Assembly (NCBI RefSeq): GCF_020216025.1
Contig: NZ_JAIWNC010000005.1
Span: 186,001-250,000 of the forward strand
Length of the DNA: 64,000 nucleotides
Direction: 5' to 3'
From: Jidongwangia harbinensis
Lineage (GTDB): Bacteria; Actinomycetota; Actinomycetes; Mycobacteriales; Micromonosporaceae
A program made the translations under genes and the position numbers. Below the pieces are notes generated by a model. It did no database searches. It saw only the letters and a program-made list of their open reading frames with translations, and had not been told where the DNA came from. Shown here one piece after another: positions 34,542-43,115 of the stretch. Position 1 is the stretch's first letter. Each line of letters starts with the position of its first letter.

Positions 34542-36211
34542 CGCCCGGCGTCGGACAACGCCGTGCCGAGCAGCTCGCGGGCCTCGTCACCGCCGCTGCT
34601 GCGCCACTCCTTGACGACGACGTCCAGGTCGGCGATCGGCCGGCGGCCGCGGAGGATGTCGGTAATCTTGTCGGTGATCGGTACCACCTGGGCCTTGAAC
34701 CGGGCCGGCATCTCGAACTTGAGCCCGTCCCACGGGTCCTTCTCCATGAACCGCACCATGGCGTTCGAGTAGGCCAGCGCCTCCTTCACGAACGTCGGCG
34801 TCTGCGGCGTGGGCTGCAGGACCGGGGTGCGTCCGCTGATGAAGAAGTACTGGTTCTGGATCTCGGAGAACCCGAGTTCGGTCTTGACCGGGCCGCCGCC
34901 GGCCCGCCTGTGGTGCGTGCCCTCGGCGCCGAACTCGCGCAGCTGGAACTCCTCGGTGCCGAACGGCGCGGAACACCAGTTGATCACCCGCAGGATCTCT
35001 TCGACCCGGGCCTTGCCCAGGCCCTTCTTGACGAACGTGTACGAGATCGGGTCGTCGTCGCCCCACACCAGCGGGTCGCCGCCGGTGGCCGAGAACACCG
35101 GCACCGGCTGCACGCTGAAGCCCTTGGTGACCTGCTGCTGTTCGGCCTGCATCGGCTGCCACATGCCGAGGCCGTCCTGCTTGAACAGGATCTTGCCGCC
35201 CTGGAGCAGCTGCTTGGCGTCCGCGCCCTTGCTGGCCATCAGGTCCGGGTGCACCATCCCGGCCCGGTACACCTTGATCATGAATTCCACGGCCTGGCGG
35301 AACTCCGGGGTCTCGTACTTGTGCTCGGGGGTGCCGTCGGCGCGCAGCCGCCAGCCCTCCTTGCTGCCCGGCGCCTTGTGGAACATCTGCACCATCTGGA
35401 AGATGTCGTCGAACGCCCAGACGCCCTTGCCGGGGTCGGTGACCTGCTTGCCGACCTCGAACAGCTCGTCGATCGTCCGGGGGTAGGTCAGGCTCAGCTT
35501 GTCCAGCAGGTCCTTGCGGTAGAACAGCGCCAGCGGGAACGGCCCGTCGGTCGGGTTCGGGATCGCCATCAGCCGGTCGTTCCAGCAGGCGTTGCGCCAC
35601 GCGCCGGTGGGCAGCGTGGCCAGCATCGGGTACCCCGCGACGTTGCCGCCCTGCAGGTACGGCGTGAGGTCCTCGAACAGCGCGTTGACCGCGTCGGAGA
35701 ACCGCGGCAGCTTCTCCACCTCCCAGTCCGGCACGCACAGCAGATCGGGCACGTCCCGGGCACCGAGCACCGCGCCGAGCTTGTCGGCGTACGTCATGCC
35801 GTCCTGCACGCTGAACTCCACCGGCGTGCCCAGCTCGGCGTTGACCGCGACCAGGTACGCGTTCTTCGCCCCGCTCGGCGGCGCCGGCCCCCAGACCGGG
35901 GTCATCGCCCGGATCGGCTGCCCTCCGGCGCCCGGCTGGTCGGTGATCGCGTCGGTCAGCGCGGACGGGAACGTGGTGTAGCCGTCCGGGACCGGCCGGG
36001 TGCTGAGCACGTCGGGCTTGATGTTCAGCGCCAGCGGCCGGTGCTCGGGCACCAGCCCGGCGAGCTTGTCCAGATTCTGGGTGGCGCCACCCTGGGTGGC
36101 CTTCTCCCCGCATCCGGCGAGGAGGCCGCCGGTGCCCGCGGCGGCCACGCCCAGGCCGACCAGGTTGAGGAATGTCCGGCGGTTCACGGACGCACTCGCG
36201 GGTGTCGTCAC
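34538..36211 (-). CDS. Oligosaccharide-binding lipoprotein, LplA/LipO type
   Basis: Large (557-residue) binding protein of the LplABC importer. The N-terminus is a twin-Arg-like export signal with a lipobox (VNRRTFLNLVGLGVAAAGTGGLLAGCGEK). The size and the LplA-like segments FWFYRKDLLDKL-type LALFYRKDLLDKL, GKQVTDPGKGVWAF and VEEILRVINWCSAPFGTEE place it with the family that binds long oligosaccharides. GTG at 36211 has GGAAGGAG 7 bases upstream. It leads the importer operon, divergent from the ROK gene; the operator at 36262 lies in its promoter region. Confidence 0.92.
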   Translation of the reverse strand: MTTPASASVNRRTFLNLVGLGVAAAGTGGLLAGCGEKATQGGATQNLDKLAGLVPEHRPLALNIKPDVLSTRPVPDGYTTFPSALTDAITDQPGAGGQPIRAMTPVWGPAPPSGAKNAYLVAVNAELGTPVEFSVQDGMTYADKLGAVLGARDVPDLLCVPDWEVEKLPRFSDAVNALFEDLTPYLQGGNVAGYPMLATLPTGAWRNACWNDRLMAIPNPTDGPFPLALFYRKDLLDKLSLTYPRTIDELFEVGKQVTDPGKGVWAFDDIFQMVQMFHKAPGSKEGWRLRADGTPEHKYETPEFRQAVEFMIKVYRAGMVHPDLMASKGADAKQLLQGGKILFKQDGLGMWQPMQAEQQQVTKGFSVQPVPVFSATGGDPLVWGDDDPISYTFVKKGLGKARVEEILRVINWCSAPFGTEEFQLREFGAEGTHHRRAGGGPVKTELGFSEIQNQYFFISGRTPVLQPTPQTPTFVKEALAYSNAMVRFMEKDPWDGLKFEMPARFKAQVVPITDKITDILRGRRPIADLDVVVKEWRSSGGDEARELLGTALSDAGR

Positions 36212-36261
36212 GGCACGCTCCTTCCCATTCTGTCGACCGCGTCGACGACTGCCCGGTAGAG

Positions 36262-36286
36262 TTAGTTTGGAATGCAGACAAACAAA
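36262..36286. promoter_or_regulatory. Candidate ROK operator before importer and regulator
   Basis: An 8-9-8 palindrome, TTAGTTTG on the left and CAAACAAA on the right, agreeing at 7 of 8 pairs. The form is like XylR/NagC-type ROK operators. It lies 50 bp upstream of the importer start and 106 bp upstream of the ROK gene. Confidence 0.65.
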
Positions 36287-36392
36287 TTAGCCGACGGTCG
36301 ATGCACGGACAAGAGAGCCGCCCGGTACCCGGGCGGCGGTACGGCATGATGGACCCGGACCGGGGCGGCCGGGTGGGGGAGGCGGGGCTGAC

Positions 36393-37613
36393 GTGATCGG
36401 TACGCAAGGCGCGGCGCAACCGGCGGACCTGACGGACGTACGCACCACCAACCTGGCCGTGGTGCTGCGCTATGTGCGTACCCATGCGCCCTGTTCCCGC
36501 GCGGACATCGCGGCGTCCACCGGGTTGAACAAGGCGACCGTGTCGAGCCTGGTCGCCGACCTGCTGGACCGCCGCCTGCTGCGCGACACCGGCCTGACCG
36601 AGAACCGGATCGGCCGGCCCGCCGCGATGCTGGTCCTGGAGACCCGGCCGTACGCCGCGGTCGGTCTCGAGGTGGGCGCCGACCACCTGGCGGCGGTCGC
36701 GCTCGACCTGGCCGGCGAGCGGCTGCTGTCCTGGCGCCGCGCCTATCCCGGGCTGGGCGCCGGTGCCGGCCGCGCCGAGGCGGCGGTGGCCGCGCTGGCC
36801 GGACGGGTGGTCACCAAGCTCACCGCGCAGGGCCGGCGGATCCTCGGGCTCACCGTGGCGGTGCCCGGACCGGTCACCACCGCGGGCGGCGTCCGCTTCG
36901 CGCCACACCTGGGCTGGTCCGACCTGGACCTGCTGCCCGCGCTTACCAAGGCGTTGCACCGGCCGGACTACCCGGTCGCGGTGGACAACGACGCCAACCT
37001 CGCGGCGCTGGCCGAGCACCGCCACGGCCCGCACGCCGGCTCGCCCGACCTGGTGACGCTGATCGGCGGGGTGGACATCGGCGCCGGGATCATCGCCGAC
37101 GGCCGGCTGGTCCGCGGCGGGCAGGGCTTCGCCGGCCGCATCGGTCACCTGCAACTCGACCCGGGCGGGCCGCTCTGCCGGTGCGGACGGCGTGGCTGCC
37201 TGGAGGCGTACGCCGGACTGCCCGCCCTGGTCCGCGCGGCCCTGCCGGACACCGACGCGGACGGGCCGGTCTCCGACTTCGCGCCGGAGCTGGAACGGAT
37301 CGCCGCACTGGCGCGGTCCGGCGACGAGGCCGCCGGCACCGCGCTGACCGAGGCCGGCAGCCGGCTCGGCCAGGCCGTCTCGGTGCTGGCCGACGTGCTG
37401 GATCCCCGGGTGGTGGTGCTCGGCGGCGCGTTCGCCACGCTGTCCGACTGGTTGCTGCCGGCGGTGGAGGCCGAAGTGAAGGCCCGCGCGGTGGCCCCGG
37501 GCGAGGCCGGGCACGTGGCGGTGTCCACGCTCGAACCCGGCTCGGCCGCGACCGGCGGCGCGGCGCTGGCACTGGACCGGCTGGAGGCCGGACACCTGCC
37601 CGTCCCTGCGTAA
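36393..37613 (+). CDS. ROK-family transcriptional regulator
   Basis: Sugar-responsive repressor of 406 residues. The N-terminal winged helix reads CSRADIAASTGLNKATVSSLVADLL (residues about 34-58). The sugar-kinase-like body has the DNDANLAALAEHR motif and the ROK zinc motif CRCGRRGCLEAY. GTG at 36393 follows a GGGGGAGG tract. It is divergent from the LplABC importer and a matching palindrome is found both here and between GH42 and GH95, so it likely controls the xyloglucan genes, with an imported sugar as inducer. A strong terminator follows at 37678. Confidence 0.92.
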   Translation: MIGTQGAAQPADLTDVRTTNLAVVLRYVRTHAPCSRADIAASTGLNKATVSSLVADLLDRRLLRDTGLTENRIGRPAAMLVLETRPYAAVGLEVGADHLAAVALDLAGERLLSWRRAYPGLGAGAGRAEAAVAALAGRVVTKLTAQGRRILGLTVAVPGPVTTAGGVRFAPHLGWSDLDLLPALTKALHRPDYPVAVDNDANLAALAEHRHGPHAGSPDLVTLIGGVDIGAGIIADGRLVRGGQGFAGRIGHLQLDPGGPLCRCGRRGCLEAYAGLPALVRAALPDTDADGPVSDFAPELERIAALARSGDEAAGTALTEAGSRLGQAVSVLADVLDPRVVVLGGAFATLSDWLLPAVEAEVKARAVAPGEAGHVAVSTLEPGSAATGGAALALDRLEAGHLPVPA

Positions 37614-37677
37614 CTTTCGATCGATGGATTTGCATTCTTCTCTTGACCGTGTTTGCTGCGTGGTGCCAACCTCAGAG

Positions 37678-37725
37678 GGCTCCGCCGTAACAAGCGTGTA
37701 ACCACACGGGTTGGCGGAGCCTTTT
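37678..37725 (+). terminator. Intrinsic terminator after the ROK gene
   Basis: GGCTCCGCC (37678-37686) pairs perfectly with GGCGGAGCC (37713-37721), followed by TTTT. The loop has an inner stem CGTGT/ACACG (37695-37699 with 37704-37708). It is the best classical intrinsic terminator in the window, or an attenuator if transcription of GH3 begins upstream of it. Confidence 0.7.
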
Positions 37726-37736
37726 CCGGATCGTTG

Positions 37737-37750
37737 TCGAAGCGCTTCGA
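37737..37750. promoter_or_regulatory. Candidate LacI operator of the GH3-GH43 operon
   Basis: TCGAAGCGCTTCGA is a perfect 14-bp palindrome with the GCGC centre usual for LacI-family sites, 35 bp before the GH3 start. The LacI-family gene at 40692 is in the operon it would control. Confidence 0.7.
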
Positions 37751-37785
37751 AAGCGTGTGACCGCCCGCCGAGGAGAGCAGTGCCG

Positions 37786-40692
37786 ATGAAGGACACGGCC
37801 CCTGGTACGTTCCGGGATCCCGGCCTGCCGTGGTCCGACCGGATCGACGACCTGCTCGGCCGGCTCACCACGGCGGAGAAGATCGGGCTGCTGCACCAGC
37901 ACCAGGCACCGGTCCCCCGGCTCGGCCTCGGGCCGTTCCGCACCGGCACCGAGGCGCTGCACGGCGTCGCCTGGCTCGGCCCGGCGACCGTCTTCCCGCA
38001 GGCCGTCGGCCTCGGCAGCACCTGGGACCCGGACCTGGTCCGCCGGGTCGGCGCGGCGGTCGGCGACGAGGTGCGCGGGCTGCACCACAAGGACCCGGAC
38101 CGCACCGGCCTGAACGTCTGGGCTCCGGTGGTCAACCCGCTGCGCGACCCCCGGTGGGGGCGCAACGAGGAGGGGTACGCCGAGGACCCGTGGCTGACCG
38201 GGCTGATCGGCACCGCGTACGCCGCCGGTCTGCGCGGCGACCACCCGCGCTACCTGCGTACCGCGCCGACGCTCAAGCACTTCCTCGGCTACAACAACGA
38301 GACCGACCGGCACCGCACCTCCAGCGACCTGCCGCCGCGGGTGTTGCACGAATACGAACTGCCGGCGTTCCGGGCGCCGCTCGAGGCCGGCGCGGCGGTC
38401 GCCGTGATGGCGTCGTACAACCTGGTCAACGGCCGTCCCGCGCACCTCAGCCCACTGCTGGCGGCGCAGCTGCGCGGCTGGGCCGCGGACGACGTCCTGG
38501 TCGTCGGCGACGCCGGCGCCGTGACCACCATCGCCGGCGACCAGCGGTACCTGCCGGACCACGCGACCGGATTCGGTGCGGCGTTGCGCGCCGGCGTGGA
38601 CTGCTTCACCGAGGACGGCCCGGACCCGGAACCGACCGTCGCCCGGCTCACCGAGGCACTCGACCGCGGCCTGATCGACGAGTCCGACGTGGACGCCGCG
38701 GCGCGGCACGTCCTGGCGGTCCGGTTCCGGCTCGGCGAGTTCGACCCGGCCGGGGCCAACCCGTACGCCGCCACCACGGTCGACGTGGTGAACTGCACCG
38801 CGCATCAGGACCTGGCCCGGGAGGCCGCCCGGGCCGGCGTGGTGCTGCTCAAGAACGACGCCGGGCTGTTGCCGCTCACCGGGACCGGGACCGTGGCGGT
38901 GCTCGGGCCGCTCGCCGACACCGTGCTGACCGACTGGTACAGCGGCACGCTGCCGTACGCGATCTCGCTCCGGGACGGCCTGACCGCGCGGCTCGGACCG
39001 GACGCGGTGCGCTTCGCGGAGGGCGCCGACCGCGTCCGGCTGCGGACCGCGGGCGGCGTGGTGACCTCGGGCGGCGGGCCGGACGGGACGGCGCTGCGGC
39101 TCGGCCCCGACGCTGGTGTTCCACTGGAGCGCTCCAGTGGAACACCGGCGTCGGACGGCGGCACCGCCGCGGAGTTCGACGTGCTCGACTGGGGCGGCGG
39201 CACGGTCACGCTGCGCGCCGCCGCCAACCGGCGCTACGTGCGCGCCGACGAGAAGGGCGTGCTGGTCAGCGACCGCCCGGGACCGGGCGAGTGGATCGTC
39301 CGGGAGACCTTCGAGCCGGTCCGCCGCGGCGAACAGATCCTGCTCCGGCACGTGGCCGACGACCGGTACGTCACGGTCGGCTACGACGGCGTGCTGCGGG
39401 CCGACGCGCTGGACGCCGAGGAGGCCGACGCGTTCACCGTCGACCTCGTCAACGACGGGCTCGAGGCCGCCGCCGCGGTGGCCCGGGACGCCGACGTGGC
39501 ACTGGTCGTACTCGGCAACCACCCGATGGTCGGCGGCCGGGAGACCGAGGACCGCGCCGGCCTCGCCCTGCCACCGGCCCAGGAGGCGCTGCTGCGCGCG
39601 GTACGGGCCGCGAACCCGCGCACCGCCCTGCTGGTGACCAGCAGCTACCCGTACGCGATCGGCTGGGCGCAGGACCACCTGCCGGCCGTGCTCTGGTCGG
39701 CGCACCCGGGTCAGGAGGGCGGCACCGCGCTCACCGACGTGCTTCTCGGCCGGACCGCCGACGGCCGTCCCGCGGAACCCACCGGCCGGCTGCCGCAGAC
39801 CTGGTACCGCGACGCCGCCGACCTGCCGGACCTGCTCGACTACGACATCATCGGGAGCGACGCCACCTACCTCTACTTCCGCGGCGATCCGCTGTACCCG
39901 TTCGGGCACGGTCTCGGTTACACCCGGTTCGCGCACCGGAACCTGCGGCTCGACGCCGACGAGGTGGCCCCGGACGGCCGGGTGGAGATCAGCGTGGACG
40001 TGCTGAACGTCGGGGACCGGCCGGGCACCGAGGTGGTCCAGTTCTACACCCGGCAGCGGCGTTCCCGGATCAAGCAACCTCTGCGGCGGCTGCGCGGATT
40101 CCGCCGGGTCCGGCTGGAACCGGGCGAACAGCGGACGGTCACCCTGACCCTGACGGTGGCGGACCTGGCCTGCCACGACGTCACCCGGGACCGGATGGTG
40201 GTGGAGGCGGCGCGGCACACCGTCCTGGTCGGCCGCTCCTGCACGGACCTGACCGCGGCCACCACGCTGGGCGTACGCGGCGAGGAGATTCCGCTGCGCG
40301 ACGCGCTGGCCGCGCCGTTGCGGGCGGCCGACCGCGACGACGAGTACGGCACCCGGCTGGTCGACGCGGGCCCGCGGCACGGTGACGCGGTGGCCGCCCG
40401 GCAGGACGCCGCCTGGCTGGTCTTCGGCGACGTGGACTTCGGCGGCGGCGCCACCCGGGTCACCGCCCGGGTGTCCGCGCCGGCCGGCGGGGCCCGCATC
40501 GAGGTACGGCTGGACGAGCCGTTCTCCGGGCCGGTCGCGGCCACCCTGGAGGTGCCGGCCACCGGTGACCGGCACGCCTGGGCGGACGTCACGGCACCGG
40601 TCACCGGCGCGGCCGGGGTGCACGACGTGTACCTGATCCTGGGCACGGCCGGCGCCCGGGTCGCCTCGGTCGGTTTCCGGAACGGCGCCTAG
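37786..40692 (+). CDS. GH3 beta-glycosidase with insert domain and C-terminal CBM6-like module
   Basis: Retaining exo-beta-glycosidase, 968 residues, no signal peptide. The N-terminal barrel has TEALHGVAW, NVWAPVVNPLRDPRWGRNEEGYAEDP, LKHFLGYNN and the nucleophile Asp242 in VVGDAGA. Between the barrel and the alpha/beta domain is an insert (about residues 415-540) with a fascin/trefoil-like look (NRRYVRADEKGVLVS, DDRYVTVGYDGVLRAD). Then come the FnIII-like domain and a CBM6-like tail ending VYLILGTAGARVASVGFRNG. ATG at 37786 has AGGAGAG 8 bases upstream. The pattern fits beta-xylosidase or beta-glucosidase. The insert contains a 48-nt palindrome (39107-39154). Confidence 0.9.
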   Translation: MKDTAPGTFRDPGLPWSDRIDDLLGRLTTAEKIGLLHQHQAPVPRLGLGPFRTGTEALHGVAWLGPATVFPQAVGLGSTWDPDLVRRVGAAVGDEVRGLHHKDPDRTGLNVWAPVVNPLRDPRWGRNEEGYAEDPWLTGLIGTAYAAGLRGDHPRYLRTAPTLKHFLGYNNETDRHRTSSDLPPRVLHEYELPAFRAPLEAGAAVAVMASYNLVNGRPAHLSPLLAAQLRGWAADDVLVVGDAGAVTTIAGDQRYLPDHATGFGAALRAGVDCFTEDGPDPEPTVARLTEALDRGLIDESDVDAAARHVLAVRFRLGEFDPAGANPYAATTVDVVNCTAHQDLAREAARAGVVLLKNDAGLLPLTGTGTVAVLGPLADTVLTDWYSGTLPYAISLRDGLTARLGPDAVRFAEGADRVRLRTAGGVVTSGGGPDGTALRLGPDAGVPLERSSGTPASDGGTAAEFDVLDWGGGTVTLRAAANRRYVRADEKGVLVSDRPGPGEWIVRETFEPVRRGEQILLRHVADDRYVTVGYDGVLRADALDAEEADAFTVDLVNDGLEAAAAVARDADVALVVLGNHPMVGGRETEDRAGLALPPAQEALLRAVRAANPRTALLVTSSYPYAIGWAQDHLPAVLWSAHPGQEGGTALTDVLLGRTADGRPAEPTGRLPQTWYRDAADLPDLLDYDIIGSDATYLYFRGDPLYPFGHGLGYTRFAHRNLRLDADEVAPDGRVEISVDVLNVGDRPGTEVVQFYTRQRRSRIKQPLRRLRGFRRVRLEPGEQRTVTLTLTVADLACHDVTRDRMVVEAARHTVLVGRSCTDLTAATTLGVRGEEIPLRDALAAPLRAADRDDEYGTRLVDAGPRHGDAVAARQDAAWLVFGDVDFGGGATRVTARVSAPAGGARIEVRLDEPFSGPVAATLEVPATGDRHAWADVTAPVTGAAGVHDVYLILGTAGARVASVGFRNGA
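39107..39154. repeat. 48-nt palindromic element inside the GH3 frame
   Basis: Two 24-bp arms around the centre at 39130/39131 pair at 23 of 24 positions; the one mismatch (39114 with 39147) is a G-U pair. The core is CACTGGAGCGCTCCAGTG. It encodes the loop GVPLERSSGTPASD (near residues 444-457). A shorter relative with the core ACCGGAGCGCTCCAGT follows the chemoreceptor stop at 51444-51483. Confidence 0.85.
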
Positions 40693-41753
40693 TGTCCTCG
40701 GAGGTCCGGCCCGCGGCACCGAAGCGGGCCGACATGGTGACCATCACCGACGTGGCCCGCCATGCCGGCGTGGCGGTCAGCACCGTGTCGTACGTGCTCT
40801 CCGGCAAGCGCGCGATCTCCACCGCCACCCGGGAACGCGTCCTGGCCAGCATCGACGTCCTCGGCTACCACCCGCACGCCGGCGCCCGCGCGCTGGCCAG
40901 CCGGCGGGCCAACGTGATCGCGCTGGTGCTGCCGCTGCGTACCGGCATGCATCTGCCGGTCCTCATGCAGCTGGTCACCGCGGTGGTGACCGCGGCCCGG
41001 CAGTTCGACCACGACGTGCTGCTGATGACGTCCGACGAGGGGCCGGCCGGGCTGCGCCGGATCGCCGCCAGCGCCCTGGTCGACGGGGTGCTGGTGATGG
41101 ACGTGGAGATGACCGATCCGCGGGCGCCGGTGCTGCGCGATCTGGAACGGCCCAGCGTGCTGATCGGCTTCCCGGCCGACGCCCGCGGACTGACCTGTGT
41201 GGACCTGGACTTCCACTCCGCCGGTGCGCGCTGCGTCGAGCACCTGAGCGGGCTCGGCCACACCCACGTGGCCCTGCTCGGCGCGCCGCCGGTGGTGTAC
41301 CAGCGGGACACCGGGTTCGCCCACCGCACCCGGGCCGGATTCCTGGAGGCGGCCGACCGGCTGGGCATGGCCGCGACGGCGCATCCGTGCGACGAGTCGT
41401 TCGTGGCGGTGCGGCAGGCGCTGGAGCGGGTGTTCGCGGCGGATCCGGAGGTGACCGGGCTGGCCGTGCACAACGAGGCGGCGGTGGCCCACGTGCTGGC
41501 CGTGCTGCCGCAGCTGGGCCGGTCGGTGCCGGACGACGTGTCGGTGCTGGCGATCTGCCCGGACGGGCTGGCCGAGTCGATCAATCCGCCGCTGTCCTCG
41601 GTGCTCATCCCGGCCGAGGAGGTCGGCCGGCAGGCGGTGTCGCTGCTGATGCGCAAGTTGGACGGCTACCCGGTGCCGGACGCCACCCTGCTGCGCCCCA
41701 CCCTCACGCCACGGCAGAGCACCGCGCCACACCTCGAAGGGAGTCCTCGATGA
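40692..41753 (+). CDS. LacI-family regulator within the GH3-GH43 operon
   Basis: Transcription factor of 353 residues: HTH ITDVARHAGVAVSTVSYVLSGKRAIS, hinge YHPHAGARALASRRANVIALVLPL, then the sugar-binding core with DLDFHSAGARCVEHLSGLGHTHVALLG. GTG at 40692 shares a base with the GH3 stop (TAGTG); an ATG 14 codons later, directly before the HTH, is a fair alternative. Its stop overlaps the first GH43 start (ATGA), so a regulator gene is embedded between the enzymes it probably controls through TCGAAGCGCTTCGA at 37737. It belongs to a different branch from the other two LacI proteins here. Confidence 0.92.
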   Translation: MSSEVRPAAPKRADMVTITDVARHAGVAVSTVSYVLSGKRAISTATRERVLASIDVLGYHPHAGARALASRRANVIALVLPLRTGMHLPVLMQLVTAVVTAARQFDHDVLLMTSDEGPAGLRRIAASALVDGVLVMDVEMTDPRAPVLRDLERPSVLIGFPADARGLTCVDLDFHSAGARCVEHLSGLGHTHVALLGAPPVVYQRDTGFAHRTRAGFLEAADRLGMAATAHPCDESFVAVRQALERVFAADPEVTGLAVHNEAAVAHVLAVLPQLGRSVPDDVSVLAICPDGLAESINPPLSSVLIPAEEVGRQAVSLLMRKLDGYPVPDATLLRPTLTPRQSTAPHLEGSPR

Positions 41754-43087
41754 GAAAATCGCCTTCGCTCGCCGCGGTCGTGGCCGGAGTGATCGGCGTC
41801 GTCGCGGCCGTGACCGTCGTCACCGCCGCCCCGGCCGCGGCGGCCGGCCCCGCCCCGCACTACCTGATGACCGCGTTCACCAACACCAGCGAATCCAACA
41901 TGTACGTGTACGACTCGCCGAACGCCACCACCTTCAGCCTGATCCGGGCCAACGCCTACACGCCGCCGAGCGGGCTGATCCGCGATCCCAGCGTCATCCG
42001 GCACACCGACGGCTGGTACTACCTCGTCTACACCACCAACTGGACCGGCAACACGATCGGCTTCGCCCGCAGCCGCGACCACGTCACCTGGACGTTCCTG
42101 CGCACCGTCACGGTCGGGCTGAACGGGGCCACCGGCAGCACCTGGGCGCCGGAGTGGTTCGTCGACACCGACGGCAGCGTGCACGTCATCTTCTCGGCGT
42201 CGACCACCGGCACGGCCGGCCAGTTCCGGCCGTACCGGATCACCGCCACCGACGGTGCGCTGTCCTCCTGGACCAGCCCCGCGGCCATCGGCATCCCGGC
42301 GAACTACATCGACACGTTCGTGGTCCGGTCCGGCGGCGGCTACGTCGCGTTCCTCAAGAACGAGACCACCAAGTACATCGAACGCGCCACCGCGCCGTCG
42401 CTGACCGGGCCGTGGACGTTCACCGGCACCGCCAACTGGGCCGGGTGGGGCTCCGGACTGGAAGGGCCGGCACTGGTCCGGCTGCCCAACGGATCGTGGC
42501 GGATCTACTTCGACCAGTACGGCGCCGGCCGGTACTACTACGCCGACAGCGCGGATCTGCAATCCTGGTCGGCGAAGGTGGAACTGCCCGGGCTCAGCGG
42601 CACCGTGCGGCACTTCACGGTGCTGCGCGAGGACGTCGGCGACAGCACCGCGGTACCCACCGGGCGAACCTCGCTGCGCTCCGCCAACGTCCCCGACCGG
42701 TACGTCCGGCACCGCAACAGCCTCGGCTACATCGAGCCGGTCAGCACGTCGACCGACCGGCTCGACGCCACCTTCACGGTCACCGCGGGGCTCGCCAACG
42801 CCGCCTGCTACTCGTTCCAGGCGGTCAACGCGAGCGGCCGGTACCTGCGGCACGCCAACAACCGGCTGACCCTGTCCGCGGACGACGGCTCCGCGCTCCT
42901 CCGCAACGACGCCACGTTCTGCGGCCGTACCGGGCTGGCCGGCGGCGGCACCGTGTCGTTCGAGTCGTACAACTACCCGGGCTTCTACCTGCGGCACTAC
43001 AACTACGAGCTGCGGATCGACCCGCTCGGCACCGATGCGGCGTACGCCGGCGACGCCTCGTTCACGGTGACCGCCCCGCTCGGCTGA
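41750..43087 (+). CDS. Secreted GH43 arabinofuranosidase with CBM42 (AbfB) domain
   Basis: Secreted enzyme of 445 residues acting on arabinan or arabinoxylan. After a signal peptide (AAVVAGVIGVVAAVTVVTAAPAAAA) comes a five-blade propeller: GLIRDPSVIRHTDGWYYLVYTT (catalytic Asp), WAPEWFVDTDG and SGLEGPALVRLPNGSW (catalytic Glu). The C-terminal 140 residues are an arabinose-binding AbfB domain: RSANVPDRYVRHRNSLGYI, SFQAVNASGRYLRHANNRL, SFESYNYPGFYLRHYNYEL. GH43 plus CBM42 is the layout of exo-1,5-alpha-L-arabinofuranosidases known from Streptomyces. GAAGGGAG precedes the ATG. Confidence 0.9.
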   Translation: MRKSPSLAAVVAGVIGVVAAVTVVTAAPAAAAGPAPHYLMTAFTNTSESNMYVYDSPNATTFSLIRANAYTPPSGLIRDPSVIRHTDGWYYLVYTTNWTGNTIGFARSRDHVTWTFLRTVTVGLNGATGSTWAPEWFVDTDGSVHVIFSASTTGTAGQFRPYRITATDGALSSWTSPAAIGIPANYIDTFVVRSGGGYVAFLKNETTKYIERATAPSLTGPWTFTGTANWAGWGSGLEGPALVRLPNGSWRIYFDQYGAGRYYYADSADLQSWSAKVELPGLSGTVRHFTVLREDVGDSTAVPTGRTSLRSANVPDRYVRHRNSLGYIEPVSTSTDRLDATFTVTAGLANAACYSFQAVNASGRYLRHANNRLTLSADDGSALLRNDATFCGRTGLAGGGTVSFESYNYPGFYLRHYNYELRIDPLGTDAAYAGDASFTVTAPLG

Positions 43088-43115
43088 CCCCTCCCCCGAC
43101 CCGGAAGGAAATCCG

